A stretch of 64,000 bases of DNA from Kitasatospora sp044457565 (GTDB taxonomy: Bacteria > Actinomycetota > Actinomycetes > Streptomycetales > Streptomycetaceae): positions 310,001 to 374,000 of the forward strand of contig NZ_JBITGZ010000001.1 of the NCBI RefSeq assembly GCF_044457565.1. Direction: 5' to 3'. Within the stretch, counting starts at the first letter, position 1, and each line of letters opens with the position of its first letter. Both the position numbers and the translations under genes were made by a program. Below the pieces are notes generated by a model that saw only the letters and a list, made by a program, of their open reading frames with translations, did not search any database and was not told where the DNA came from. Of this stretch, positions 10,109 to 17,872 are shown one piece after another.

Positions 10109-10466
10109 CGACGGGGCCTCCGGCTCTCGGGCTGCGCACTCCGGCGGGACGCCGAGGTGCGAAATGTCGTGGCCGAACTCTGGTCAAGGCTTCTGGTCAG
10201 GATCGGTTCCGCCGACTGGGGCGACTCACCGATGGTGACGAATGCTGCCGAACAGTGACATACCCAGCAGAAACCCAGCCTATCCCGGCGGGCGCGTCGA
10301 CTTTCCCGATTGACCTACCTGGCCTAGCGGCTGGGCCGGGGCGCGGCCCGGGAGGGGTCTACGGGCGCGCGGCAGAGGCCGCCGGGCGGGGGCGCGTCCG
10401 CTACGCACCGTGACGGTCGCGGGGTGCCGGAGGCGGTGGCCGAGGCTGTGGCGGGCAGGCCCCGGC
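10109..10466. other. intergenic, no gene seen
   Basis: This 358-bp stretch precedes the phosphatase gene and follows the NUDIX gene, both on the minus strand. It must hold the phosphatase promoter, but no clear promoter or hairpin was recognised. Confidence 0.4.
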
Positions 10467-10862
10467 TCAGGCCGTGGCGAGGAGGCGGGCGATGGCGGGC
10501 AGGACATCGCGGTCGTGGTCGAGCCAGTCGACGTCCGCGAGCTCCTCCGGCCCGAGCCAGCGCAGCTCGGAGTGGTCCTGCAGAGGTCGGGGGTCGCCGG
10601 AGAGCAGTTCGGCGGCCCAGAAGCGGAGTTCGAGACCGGCCCGGACGATCCAGCGGCCCGGGAGTTCCTCCAGCGCGTGGGCCCGCACGCCGAGCTCCTC
10701 CAGCAACTCGCGCTCCAGCGCCTGCGCCGGCGTCTCGCCCGGTTCGGCCTTGCCGCCCGGGAACTCCCAGCGGCCGGCCACCTCGGGCGGTGCGCTGCGG
10801 CGAGCGGCCAGCACCCGGCCCCGGTGGATGAGCGCCCCGCCGACCACGATCCGGTTCTCCAT
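10467..10862 (-). CDS. NUDIX hydrolase (MutT-like 8-oxo-dGTP diphosphatase)
   Basis: A 131-aa protein that starts 'MENRIVVGGALIHRGRVL' at the ATG at 10862. The NUDIX box is intact: G-GKAEPGETPAQALERELLEELGV, with the metal-binding REXXEE glutamates. The N-terminal IVVGGALI strand and 'RWEFPGGK' are typical of MutT-type enzymes that hydrolyse oxidised nucleoside triphosphates, so nucleotide-pool sanitation is the likely role. The upstream SPOR-like gene ends 11 nt before this start, so the two may be cotranscribed. Confidence 0.9.
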   Translation of the reverse strand: MENRIVVGGALIHRGRVLAARRSAPPEVAGRWEFPGGKAEPGETPAQALERELLEELGVRAHALEELPGRWIVRAGLELRFWAAELLSGDPRPLQDHSELRWLGPEELADVDWLDHDRDVLPAIARLLATA

Positions 10863-10872
10863 GTCCGAGACC

Positions 10873-11025
10873 CTATGCGGCCTCGGCCTCCACCCAGTAC
10901 AGCTGCTTGTGGCCGCGGGCCTCGAACTGCGCCGCCTGCCGCTCGGCCTCCTCGCGGGTGAGGCCCTTGGCAACCAGGTAGCGGTTGCCGTTGTCGTCCT
11001 GCCGCATGACTCGGTACGTCCCCAT
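10873..11025 (-). CDS. small SPOR-like protein
   Basis: A 50-aa protein from the ATG at 11025: 'MGTYRVMRQDDNGNRYLV' followed by a short helix with repeated Glu and Gln and ending 'QLYWVEAEAA'. The pattern (strand, 'G-LTREEAERQAAQFEARG' helix, strand) resembles a minimal SPOR-like fold that is widespread in Streptomyces as a tiny stand-alone protein. Its function is unknown. The next gene (NUDIX) begins 11 nt downstream. Confidence 0.75.
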   Translation of the reverse strand: MGTYRVMRQDDNGNRYLVAKGLTREEAERQAAQFEARGHKQLYWVEAEAA

Positions 11026-11256
11026 TGGGGGAGGGTAACGGCCCCGGCCCGCGTGGGGGTCGGGCCGGGCCCGCACCCACGGCGAGGCTACGTGCGAGCT
11101 GCTACCGGCACGTACGCGATGGGTTAACACCGCGTTAGGCGTTCCGCAGGCCGCCGTTCCGGGCCGCGTCGGCGCTCTGCCGACGCGGCGTCGCGGGTGA
11201 GTCGGGCCTGGTCGGGCGGGTCGCGTGGGTCGCGGGTCGGGTCGGGTCCGGTCCGG

Positions 11257-12771
11257 TCAGGTGCGGGCGTCCGCCGCCTGACCGCCGGCCGGCAGGCCGA
11301 GCGCCGAGCGGATCGCCCGGGCGCCGGCCTCCGTCCTGGTCACCTGATCGAACGCGATGCGTGCCCGCTGGCGCAGCGCGTCGTCGCCGGGCGCGGACTG
11401 CACCGCCCGCCAGGCCTCGGCGTTGGCCCGCCGATCCGCCCGCAACTGCTCGATCAGGGACTTCGCCGGCTCCGGCCAGCGATCCGCGGCCCCGCCCAGC
11501 GCGTCGGCCTCCGCCCCGGCGGCGTCGGCCATCCTGCCGGCCCAGGCGCGGTACTCCTGCGGTGCGTCCGCGAGCTCCTTCTCCGGCCCGTGCGTCCAGG
11601 CCCGGCCGAACGGGCGCTCCGCCCTCAGGTACGAGACCTGCGTCGGGGTCAGCGCACCGGCGTCGGTGCGCACGGAGCCCACGTGGGCGGTCTCGCGGTC
11701 CCGGTACACGCAGGTCAGGGTGTGGTCCCCGGTCCGCCAGTTCGCCGCGGTCGGATAGAAGTAGGCCTCGCCGACGCCCTTCGGCACGCTCTGCTCGTCC
11801 AGGACGTAATCCAGGAAGATCGGCGAGCAGAGCGTCAGTGACGCCTCGGTGACGACGGCCTGCCCCGGGTAGTCGCGGTTCCCGCCGCCCGGGACGGTGG
11901 CGGTGCCCGCCACCTCGTAGTGGTGCGGGCTCGTGCAGGGCAGTCGCCGGACCCCGGTCATCGCCTCGCCGCTGCCGCTGTGGTCGGAAACCGGGTCGAA
12001 GCAGTCCCCGGCCCTCAGGTCCTGCACCCTGACGGCACCCTTCGGGGCATGGGCGGCGGAGCTCGGCAGGGTGTCGGCCGCCAGCAGCCCGATCATCACG
12101 AACAGCGAGACCATCAGGCCGAGGACGGAGAACACCAGGCCGGTCACGGCAAGGCCGGTGCCGCGCTGGTTGCGCCGGGGGATCTGGACCAGGGCCGTGA
12201 TCGAGAAGGCCAGTGCGAGCGGCCAGGTGCAGAGCAGGCCGGTGATCAGGGCCGCGATCGCAAAGGGGTTGGTGGTGGCCGGCGGGGCGGGGTAGCCGTA
12301 CGGCCCGTGGTACCCCGGGAGCGGACCCGGGGCCGCCGCGGCCCAGCTCCCGGCGCCGGCACCACCCCACGGGGTGGCGGCCTGCGGGGTGCCCTGGGTG
12401 GGCGCCCCGTAAGCATCGGTACCGGGCGGCGCCCACGGGTCGAAGGGGGCAGGTACGGGTGCGGGTGCGGGCTCAGGGCCGGCTTCGGGCCCGGGTGCAG
12501 GCGCGGGCTCAGCTGCCGGCTCGGGCTCAGACGCGGGCTCGGGCTCAGACGCGGGCTCCCGCGAGGGCTCGGGCAGGGGCGCAACGTCCGGCTCGGCCTG
12601 CGGCCCGGACGCGTCGGCCGGCTCCGGGACGGCCGCGGGCTCCGGCGGGGAGGCCGGCTCCGGCAGGAAAGCGGGCTCCGGCGGGGAGGCGGGCTCCGGC
12701 AGGAAAGCGGGCTCCGGCAGGAAAGCGGGCTCCGGCGGGGAGGCGGGCGCGTCGGGATCGACTGGCGACAT
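11257..12771 (-). CDS. DUF4190 and septum-formation domain membrane protein
   Basis: A 504-aa protein from the ATG at 12771, preceded by GGGGAG. Residues 1 to about 150 are a Pro/Glu/Ala low-complexity region with tandem units of the type PEPAFLPEPA and PASPPEP. Two hydrophobic segments follow ('PFAIAALITGLLCTWPLALAF' and 'GLAVTGLVFSVLGLMVSLFV') that form the DUF4190 module. The C-terminal extracytoplasmic part begins 'VRVQDLRAGDCFD' and has paired cysteines (RLPCTSPHHYEV, LTCVYRD), the pattern of the septum-formation domain family. The protein is therefore anchored, with its C-terminus probably outside. The cell-envelope role is inferred from family membership only. Confidence 0.8.
   Translation of the reverse strand: MSPVDPDAPASPPEPAFLPEPAFLPEPASPPEPAFLPEPASPPEPAAVPEPADASGPQAEPDVAPLPEPSREPASEPEPASEPEPAAEPAPAPGPEAGPEPAPAPVPAPFDPWAPPGTDAYGAPTQGTPQAATPWGGAGAGSWAAAAPGPLPGYHGPYGYPAPPATTNPFAIAALITGLLCTWPLALAFSITALVQIPRRNQRGTGLAVTGLVFSVLGLMVSLFVMIGLLAADTLPSSAAHAPKGAVRVQDLRAGDCFDPVSDHSGSGEAMTGVRRLPCTSPHHYEVAGTATVPGGGNRDYPGQAVVTEASLTLCSPIFLDYVLDEQSVPKGVGEAYFYPTAANWRTGDHTLTCVYRDRETAHVGSVRTDAGALTPTQVSYLRAERPFGRAWTHGPEKELADAPQEYRAWAGRMADAAGAEADALGGAADRWPEPAKSLIEQLRADRRANAEAWRAVQSAPGDDALRQRARIAFDQVTRTEAGARAIRSALGLPAGGQAADART
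12640..12745. repeat. tandem repeats coding PEPA-type units
   Basis: Near-identical copies of a short unit (ggctccggcaggaaagcg or ggctccggcggggaggcg) repeat about six times. They encode Pro-Glu-Pro-Ala runs in the DUF4190 protein and are likely to vary in copy number between strains. Confidence 0.75.
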
Positions 12772-12911
12772 GGTGGGCTCCCCCGGCCCGTGACATGCGG
12801 GCATCAGTTCGACATCCGATTGAGTGCCGCGCGACTCTATCCGATCAAGCACACGGCTCCCCCACGGATTTCGCCCGGCACCACCCCGCCCGCCCCCACC
12901 TCCACCCGAGC

Positions 12912-13724
12912 TCACCCCCGGGCCAGCACCTCCCCGTGCAGCACCGCGAACCAGCCGTCCTCCGCCGCCGCCCAGGCCCGCCAGCCCGCCGAGATCCGCT
13001 CCAGCTCCGCCCGGCTCGCGAACCCCTTCGCCAGCGCCGCCCCGGCGATCCCCGACTCCAGGATCCGGTCCGCCCACAGCCCGCCCCACCACGCGCGCTG
13101 CTCGGCCGTCGCGTACGTCCAGGTGGAGGAGGAGCACTCGATCTGCGCGAATCCGGCCGCCCGCGCCCAGGACAGCAGCCGGCGCCCGGCGTCCGGCTCG
13201 CCGCCGTTGGCCCGGGAGATCCGCCGGTACAGCTCCTGCCAGCGGTCCAGCTCGGGCAGCTGCGGGTACCAGGTCATCGCGGCGTAGTCCGCGTCCCGGG
13301 CCGCGACCACCCCGCCGGGCGCAGTCACCCGCCGCATCTCGCGCAGCGCGGCGACCGGATCGCCGACGTGCTGGAGCACCTGGTGGGCGTGCACCACGTC
13401 GAACTCGCCGTCCTCGAAGCGCACCGCGTGGACGTCGGCGACCTCGAAGACGACGTTGTCCAGCCCGCGGCCGGCGACGTACTCGGCGGCCTGCTCCAGC
13501 ACCTGCGGCGAGGCGTCCACCGCGACCACCCGCCCGCCCGGGCCGACCAGTTCGGCCAGGTCGGCGGTGATGGTGCCGGGCCCGCAGCCGACGTCCAGCA
13601 GCGCCTGGCCCGCCCGCACGTGGGCCAGCAGGTAGGCGGCCGAGGTGGCCGCCGTACGGGAGCGGTGTGAGCGCAGCACGGGCTCCTGGTGGCCATGGGT
13701 GTAGACGGCCTGATTCTCGGTCAT
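12912..13724 (-). CDS. class I SAM-dependent methyltransferase
   Basis: A 270-aa Rossmann-fold methyltransferase. Motif I 'LLDVGCGPGTITADLAELV' lies near residue 42, followed by the acidic 'VVAVDASPQVLEQA' loop, 'FEVADVHAVRFEDGEFDVVH' and the post-motif 'LREMRRVTAPGGVVAARD'. This is the Methyltransf_11/25 pattern of small-molecule and UbiE-like enzymes. The C-terminal half has Trp-rich segments seen in streptomycete homologues of unknown substrate. The start at 13724 lies 99 nt from the GTG of the opposite-strand PPOX remnant, and two palindromic sites sit between them. Confidence 0.88.
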   Translation of the reverse strand: MTENQAVYTHGHQEPVLRSHRSRTAATSAAYLLAHVRAGQALLDVGCGPGTITADLAELVGPGGRVVAVDASPQVLEQAAEYVAGRGLDNVVFEVADVHAVRFEDGEFDVVHAHQVLQHVGDPVAALREMRRVTAPGGVVAARDADYAAMTWYPQLPELDRWQELYRRISRANGGEPDAGRRLLSWARAAGFAQIECSSSTWTYATAEQRAWWGGLWADRILESGIAGAALAKGFASRAELERISAGWRAWAAAEDGWFAVLHGEVLARG

Positions 13725-13780
13725 GACTCTTCCCCTCGTCGGTCCGACCGGGCTCTGCGACAGTCCCGACGCTACTCCTC

Positions 13781-13821
13781 GTCTCAGTCAGCGAGAAGGT
13801 GCGTCTCAGAAAGAGAGACGC
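13781..13821. promoter_or_regulatory. tandem palindromic operator candidate
   Basis: Site A (13781-13797) reads GTCTC, 7 nt, GAGAA. Site B (13801-13821) reads GCGTCTC, 7 nt, GAGACGC, a perfect 7-bp inverted repeat. The two GTCTC-N7-GAGA cores start 22 bp apart, about two helical turns, the arrangement expected for two dimers on one face. They lie between a methyltransferase gene and the PPOX remnant, so a TetR-like repressor encoded elsewhere is plausible. Confidence 0.55.
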
Positions 13822-13822
13822 C

Positions 13823-14236
13823 GGTGAAACCCGGTTCCCGCGCCGAGACCATCGCCCATCTGCGCGAGAACGGCCGGATCACCCTGATGTGGTGCGACTT
13901 CACCGGGCCGCCCACCGTGGTGCGGGTGCACGGGCGCGGCGAGGCGGTGCAGTGCGACGACCCGCGCTTCCCCGAGCTGCCGGGCCGCTTCGATCCCGGC
14001 GTGGACGGGCCGGCCTGCGGACGATCGTGCCGGTGCACGCGGAGCGGGTCAGCGACTCCTGCGGCTTCGCCGTCCCGCTGATGGAGTACCGCGAGGACCG
14101 CACGCTGCACTCCGACTGCCTGGAGCGCAAGACCGACCCCGAGTTCGCCGCGTACTGCGAGGGCAAGGAGTTCGTGGCGACCGGCATCGACGGCCTGCCC
14201 GCCCTGCCCCTCCCGCTGCCGCCCCGCCCGGCCTGA
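13823..14236 (+). pseudogene. truncated, frameshifted pyridoxamine 5'-phosphate oxidase-like gene
   Basis: The reading frame starting at GTG 13823 opens directly in 'GSRAETIAHLRENGRITLMW', which in PPOX-family proteins lies some 70 residues from the N-terminus; the start of the flavin-binding barrel is missing. The homology continues in frame to 'FDPGVDG' near 14011 and then resumes in another frame at 'GLRTIVPVHAERVSDSCGF', running to 'IDGLPALPLPLPPRPA'. One extra G in the GGG run near 14009-14014 would restore a continuous frame, so the frameshift may be a base-call error. The 5' truncation cannot be explained that way. The product is unlikely to be active. Confidence 0.75.
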
Positions 14237-14337
14237 GGCCGCACCCCGCCGGACGCCGCACCCGGCCGGACGCCGCGCCGGGCGTGCCGGAGCCCCGCCG
14301 GACGGTGCCCGGCGGGGCCCGGGTACGGCTGCCGACG

Positions 14338-15726
14338 CTACGCGTTGACGGTGAACCAGGTCGAACGGGACTTCTTCCACTCCGGGTGGGTCAGGTCCTT
14401 GGCCGCGACACCGTCGCCGTAGAGGTCGGCGGAGCCGTCGTCCGTGATCACCTGCACCCGGGCGCCGGGCGCGGTCAGATCAGGCACGTCCACCACCGTC
14501 TCCCAGCCGCCCGCGTCGCTGGTCGGCAGGTCGAGCAGCTTGACCGGGGCCGAGCCGGGCAGGCCGTCCCAGCGGTAGAGCGCGTACGGGTCGGAGTTGT
14601 CGTCGGCGGCCCAGGAGCCGGCCACGATCAGGTACTGGCCGGCGGCCGCGCGGCGGATGTCCCGGACGGACAGCCCGCCGAGGTCCAGCTCGATCGGCGT
14701 ACCGAACGCGGCGTGCACCGAACCACCGGGCAGCTGGTCGAAGTTGGTGACCGGCACCAACAGCGCCCCGCCCCCGGGGACCGCCGGGGCCAACGGCGCG
14801 CGGAAGCCGACGTACGCGGTGCTGGTGCTGCCCGGCGCGAACTCCAGACCCTCCACGTTGAAGCCGTCGATCTGCTTCGGCGCCTGGCCGGCGGCCGCGC
14901 CTGCCGCGAAGCCGTAGTGGTCGCCGTTTGCCCGGTCCCAGGCGATCAGGTCGTCCCGCAGGCCGGTGTACTTGCCGCCGAGGCTGAGCTGGGTGCTCGC
15001 GCCGGAGCCGGTCACCGTGGTGGTGAAGACGGTCCGGCGGTCCGCCTTGACCTCGCCGTCCTTGTTGTTGCCCAGCGAGCCCGTCCAGTAGATCGTGTTG
15101 CCGACCCGGGTCGCGCCCTCGATGTCGATCTCCTTGGCGACCCCGAGCGCGGAGCTGAAGTCCCAGGTGCGCACCGGCGCGCCGGAGGCGTTGCGATCGT
15201 AGAGCCGCAGCACGTTGGACTCGTCGTCCGCCACCACGATGTAGCCGCCGCCCGCGTCCACGGCGGCCGAGGCGTCGCTCGAACCGGTCAGGTAGCGGCT
15301 GTCGGCGGCGAACTGCACGGCGGGCGAGGCCGCGTAGTGCAGCGTCTTGGTCGCGCTCTTGCCGCCGAGGCCGGTCACCTTCACCGTCAGGTCGGTGTAA
15401 CCGACGCCCCGGGCGGTGACCGCGAGCGTGCGACTGCTCGCGGTGCCGGTGACGCTCACGTCGGTGGTCCTGGCCACCGACGTCCTGCTGCTGGCGGAGG
15501 CCGCGACCGTCAACGCGGAGGCGTCCGCGCCGCTCTGCGCCACCGTCACGGTGACGACCGGGTCGCCGGTGGCGCCGACGGCGCCGGAGAGGTAGCTCGC
15601 GGACAGGGTGATGGTCGGCGTGCCGTAACTCGCGGCGGACGCGGGCACGGTGACGGCCGGCAGTGCGGCGGCGAGGCCGAGCGCGGCGGCCAGCGCGAGC
15701 GGGCGGCGACGGGGGTGGGAGGACAC
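14338..15726 (-). CDS. secreted protein with propeller-like region, DUF3616-like
   Basis: A 462-aa protein from a GTG at 15726. It has an Arg-rich n-region, a long Ala/Leu signal core and a cleavage site after VPASA, so it is exported. Residues 40-130 are Ser/Thr-rich beta sequence with an Ig-like pattern ('TVAQSGADASALTVAASASS'). From about residue 145 repeated strand motifs such as 'YIVVADDESNVLRLYDRN', 'EIDIEGATRVGNTIYWTGS' and 'VEGLEFAPGSTSTAYVGFRA' suggest a beta-propeller of the DUF3616 type. No catalytic residues can be assigned. It is monocistronic and opposite the neighbouring plus-strand operon. Function unknown. Confidence 0.75.
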   Translation of the reverse strand: MSSHPRRRPLALAAALGLAAALPAVTVPASAASYGTPTITLSASYLSGAVGATGDPVVTVTVAQSGADASALTVAASASSRTSVARTTDVSVTGTASSRTLAVTARGVGYTDLTVKVTGLGGKSATKTLHYAASPAVQFAADSRYLTGSSDASAAVDAGGGYIVVADDESNVLRLYDRNASGAPVRTWDFSSALGVAKEIDIEGATRVGNTIYWTGSLGNNKDGEVKADRRTVFTTTVTGSGASTQLSLGGKYTGLRDDLIAWDRANGDHYGFAAGAAAGQAPKQIDGFNVEGLEFAPGSTSTAYVGFRAPLAPAVPGGGALLVPVTNFDQLPGGSVHAAFGTPIELDLGGLSVRDIRRAAAGQYLIVAGSWAADDNSDPYALYRWDGLPGSAPVKLLDLPTSDAGGWETVVDVPDLTAPGARVQVITDDGSADLYGDGVAAKDLTHPEWKKSRSTWFTVNA

Positions 15727-15894
15727 GGGCGGGACCCTTCGACGGCGCGGGCGGTACGAGGTCCGGACCAGGGTGGGCCCACCGGGCGAACGCCGGCCCT
15801 ACGGCACCGGGCCTGCGGGCGAACACCGTCCTTCCGCCCGGCCCCGCACGTCGTACCGTGGGCGGTACACGACAGAAGATCGGACGATCCCACC

Positions 15895-16584
15895 ATGACA
15901 CCCCCGCGCCCGTACGTCCTGCTGAGCGCCGCGATGTCGCTCGACGGGCATCTCGACGACGCCACACCCGAGCGGCTGCTGCTCTCCAACGCCGCCGACT
16001 TCGACCGGGTCGACGAGCTGCGGGCCGGGTGCGACGCGATCCTGGTCGGCGGCAACACGCTGCGCGCCGACAACCCCCGGCTGCTGGTCAACGACCCCGC
16101 CCGGCGGGCCGCCCGGGTCGCCGCGGGGCAGCCCGAGTACCCGCTCAAGGTGACCCTCAGCGCGAGCGGCTCGCTGGCGCGCGGTCTGCGGTTCTGGCAC
16201 ACCGGCGGCCGGCGGCTGGCGTACACCACGACCGCCGGCGCCCTTACGCTGCGCCCCGCGGTGGAGGACCTCGCCGAGGTCGTCGGGCTGGGCGCGACGG
16301 TGGACCTCGGCGAGGTGCTGGACGACCTCGGGGCGCGCGGGGTGCGCAGGCTGATGGTCGAGGGCGGCGGCAGCGTGCACACCCAGTTCCTGGCGCTCGG
16401 GCTGGCCGACGAACTCCAGCTGGCGGTCGCCCCGCTGCTGGTCGGGCAGGCCGCGGCGCCGCGCTTCGTCCACCCCTCGGACTTCCCCGGCGGGCCCGGC
16501 CGACGGATGCGGCTGCTGGAGGCACGTACGGTGGGCGAGGACGTCGTCCTGCTCAGGTACGCCCCGAAGGAGCCCGCCGCGTGA
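15895..16584 (+). CDS. RibD C-terminal / dihydrofolate reductase-like reductase
   Basis: A 229-aa NADPH-dependent reductase of the RibD C-terminal family. It starts 'PYVLLSAAMSLDGHLDDATP' and contains 'DAILVGGNTLRADNPRLLVN', 'LMVEGGGSVHTQFLALGLAD' and 'ELQLAVAPLLVGQAAAPRF', the hallmark segments of the riboflavin-pathway reductase (5-amino-6-ribosylaminouracil 5'-phosphate reductase). The stop codon overlaps the GTG of a deaminase gene by 4 nt. The pair therefore separates the two halves of bifunctional RibD, in the order reductase then deaminase. It may supply riboflavin or a specialised deazaflavin- or pterin-like product; no other rib gene is nearby. Confidence 0.85.
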   Translation: MTPPRPYVLLSAAMSLDGHLDDATPERLLLSNAADFDRVDELRAGCDAILVGGNTLRADNPRLLVNDPARRAARVAAGQPEYPLKVTLSASGSLARGLRFWHTGGRRLAYTTTAGALTLRPAVEDLAEVVGLGATVDLGEVLDDLGARGVRRLMVEGGGSVHTQFLALGLADELQLAVAPLLVGQAAAPRFVHPSDFPGGPGRRMRLLEARTVGEDVVLLRYAPKEPAA

Positions 16585-17057
16585 CCGCCGACCGCTCGCC
16601 CACCGTCGAACACCCCCGGGACCTGGAGTTCCTGCGCCGGGCCGTCGAGCTGTCCCGGCTCTGCCCGCCGTCCGAGAGCGCCTTCTCGGTGGGCGCGGTG
16701 GTGGTGGACGCCGCGGGCGAGCTGCTCGCCGAGGGGTACAGCCGGGAGGTCGACGGGCACAACCACGCGGAGGAGGCCGCCCTCGCCAAGCTCCCCGCCG
16801 GGGATGCCAGGCTGCGGGGCGCGACGATCTACAGCTCGCTCGAACCCTGCGGCCAACGGGCCTCACGCCCGCGCACCTGCGCCCAGCTGATCATCGCGGC
16901 GGGCGTCCCCCGGGTGGTGGTGGCCTGGCGCGAGCCGGACCTGTTCGTCACCGGCTGCCAGGGGACGGCGCTACTGGAGGCCGCCGGGGTCGAGGTGGTC
17001 GAGCTGCCCGAGCTGGCCGGGGCAGCGCGCGCGGTCAACGCCCACCTGCTCGGCTGA
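16581..17057 (+). CDS. RibD N-terminal-like cytidine/deoxycytidylate deaminase family protein
   Basis: A 158-aa zinc deaminase translated from a GTG that overlaps the reductase stop, so translation is coupled. The zinc-binding HAE motif occurs in 'GHNHAEEAALAKL' and the paired cysteines in 'SSLEPCGQRASRPRTCAQLI', with the spacing of the RibD deaminase domain rather than that of cytidine deaminase. It ends near an intergenic stretch before the HAD gene. Together with the upstream reductase it reconstitutes both RibD activities as separate chains. Confidence 0.85.
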   Translation: MTADRSPTVEHPRDLEFLRRAVELSRLCPPSESAFSVGAVVVDAAGELLAEGYSREVDGHNHAEEAALAKLPAGDARLRGATIYSSLEPCGQRASRPRTCAQLIIAAGVPRVVVAWREPDLFVTGCQGTALLEAAGVEVVELPELAGAARAVNAHLLG

Positions 17058-17110
17058 TCCGCGCCGAGGCCGGTGCGCCCTGCGGCCGGCCCGCGCCGAG
17101 GCCTGGACCT

Positions 17111-17135
17111 GTTTTGTATCATTGATGAACAAACA
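17111..17135. promoter_or_regulatory. AT-rich operator/promoter candidate
   Basis: An island of AT-rich sequence in GC-rich surroundings: GTTTTGT, 10 nt, then AACAAAC, an imperfect inverted repeat. It ends 24 nt before the HAD gene ATG. The shape resembles sites bound by DeoR-type sugar-responsive repressors. Confidence 0.35.
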
Positions 17136-17158
17136 CGTCCCCGCCGCGAGGAGACCCC

Positions 17159-17818
17159 ATGGCCGCCCCCACCGTACTGTCCGCACGCGCCCTGCTCCTG
17201 GACATGGACGGCACCCTGGTCAACTCCGACGCAGTGGTCGAACGCTGCTGGCGCCGCTGGGCGGCGCGGCACGGGCTGGACGGGGACACCGCGATGCGGA
17301 CGGTGCACGGGCGGCAGGGCCACCTCTCGATGGCCATCCTGCTGCCGGACCGCCCGATGGAGCAGAACATCGAGGAGAACCGGCTGATGCTCGCCGAGGA
17401 GACCGCCGACACCGACGGCGTCGTCCCCGTCGACGGCGCGGCCGCCTTCCTCGCCGCCCTCGCCGGGCGTCCGCACGCGCTGGTCACCTCCGCCGACGAG
17501 GCCCTCGCCCGGGTCCGGATGGGCGCGGCCGACCTGCCGCTGCCGCCCGTCCTGGTCACCGCCGAATCCGTCGGTGCGAGCAAGCCCGACCCGGAGGGCT
17601 TCCTCAAGGGCGCCGCCGCCCTCGGCTTCGCCCCCGCCGACTGCATCGTCTTCGAGGACTCCGAAGCCGGGATCACCGCCGCCCACGCCGCCGGCATACC
17701 GGTCGTCGGCATCGGGCCCCGCGCCGCCGCGCACCGGCCGACCGCCCACGCCGTCTCCCTGGAGCAGGTCCGGGTCAGCGCCGATGCCGACGGCACCCTG
17801 ACCGTCCGGGTCGGCTGA
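17159..17818 (+). CDS. HAD family sugar-phosphate phosphatase
   Basis: A 219-aa haloacid dehalogenase superfamily hydrolase with motif I 'LLLDMDGTLVNSD' (nucleophile and acid-base aspartates), motif II in 'HALVTSAD', motif III Lys in 'GASKPDPEGFLKGA' and motif IV 'CIVFEDSEAGITAAHAAG'. An alpha-helical cap of about 60 residues follows motif I, as in the beta-phosphoglucomutase/glycerol-3-phosphatase (YfbT, GPP) group. A GAGGAG ribosome binding site lies 5 nt upstream of the ATG at 17159. The AT-rich palindrome upstream suggests regulation by a sugar-responsive repressor. The exact sugar phosphate cannot be read. Confidence 0.88.
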   Translation: MAAPTVLSARALLLDMDGTLVNSDAVVERCWRRWAARHGLDGDTAMRTVHGRQGHLSMAILLPDRPMEQNIEENRLMLAEETADTDGVVPVDGAAAFLAALAGRPHALVTSADEALARVRMGAADLPLPPVLVTAESVGASKPDPEGFLKGAAALGFAPADCIVFEDSEAGITAAHAAGIPVVGIGPRAAAHRPTAHAVSLEQVRVSADADGTLTVRVG

Positions 17819-17872
17819 CCCCTCCGCCCGGCGGCCGGCTGTCCAACCCGCCGCCGGACCACCGGGAACGGC

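Noticed and set aside
14009..14020. Programmed frameshift in the PPOX gene
   Set aside because: No slippery heptamer or downstream structure, and the gene is also truncated at its 5' end.
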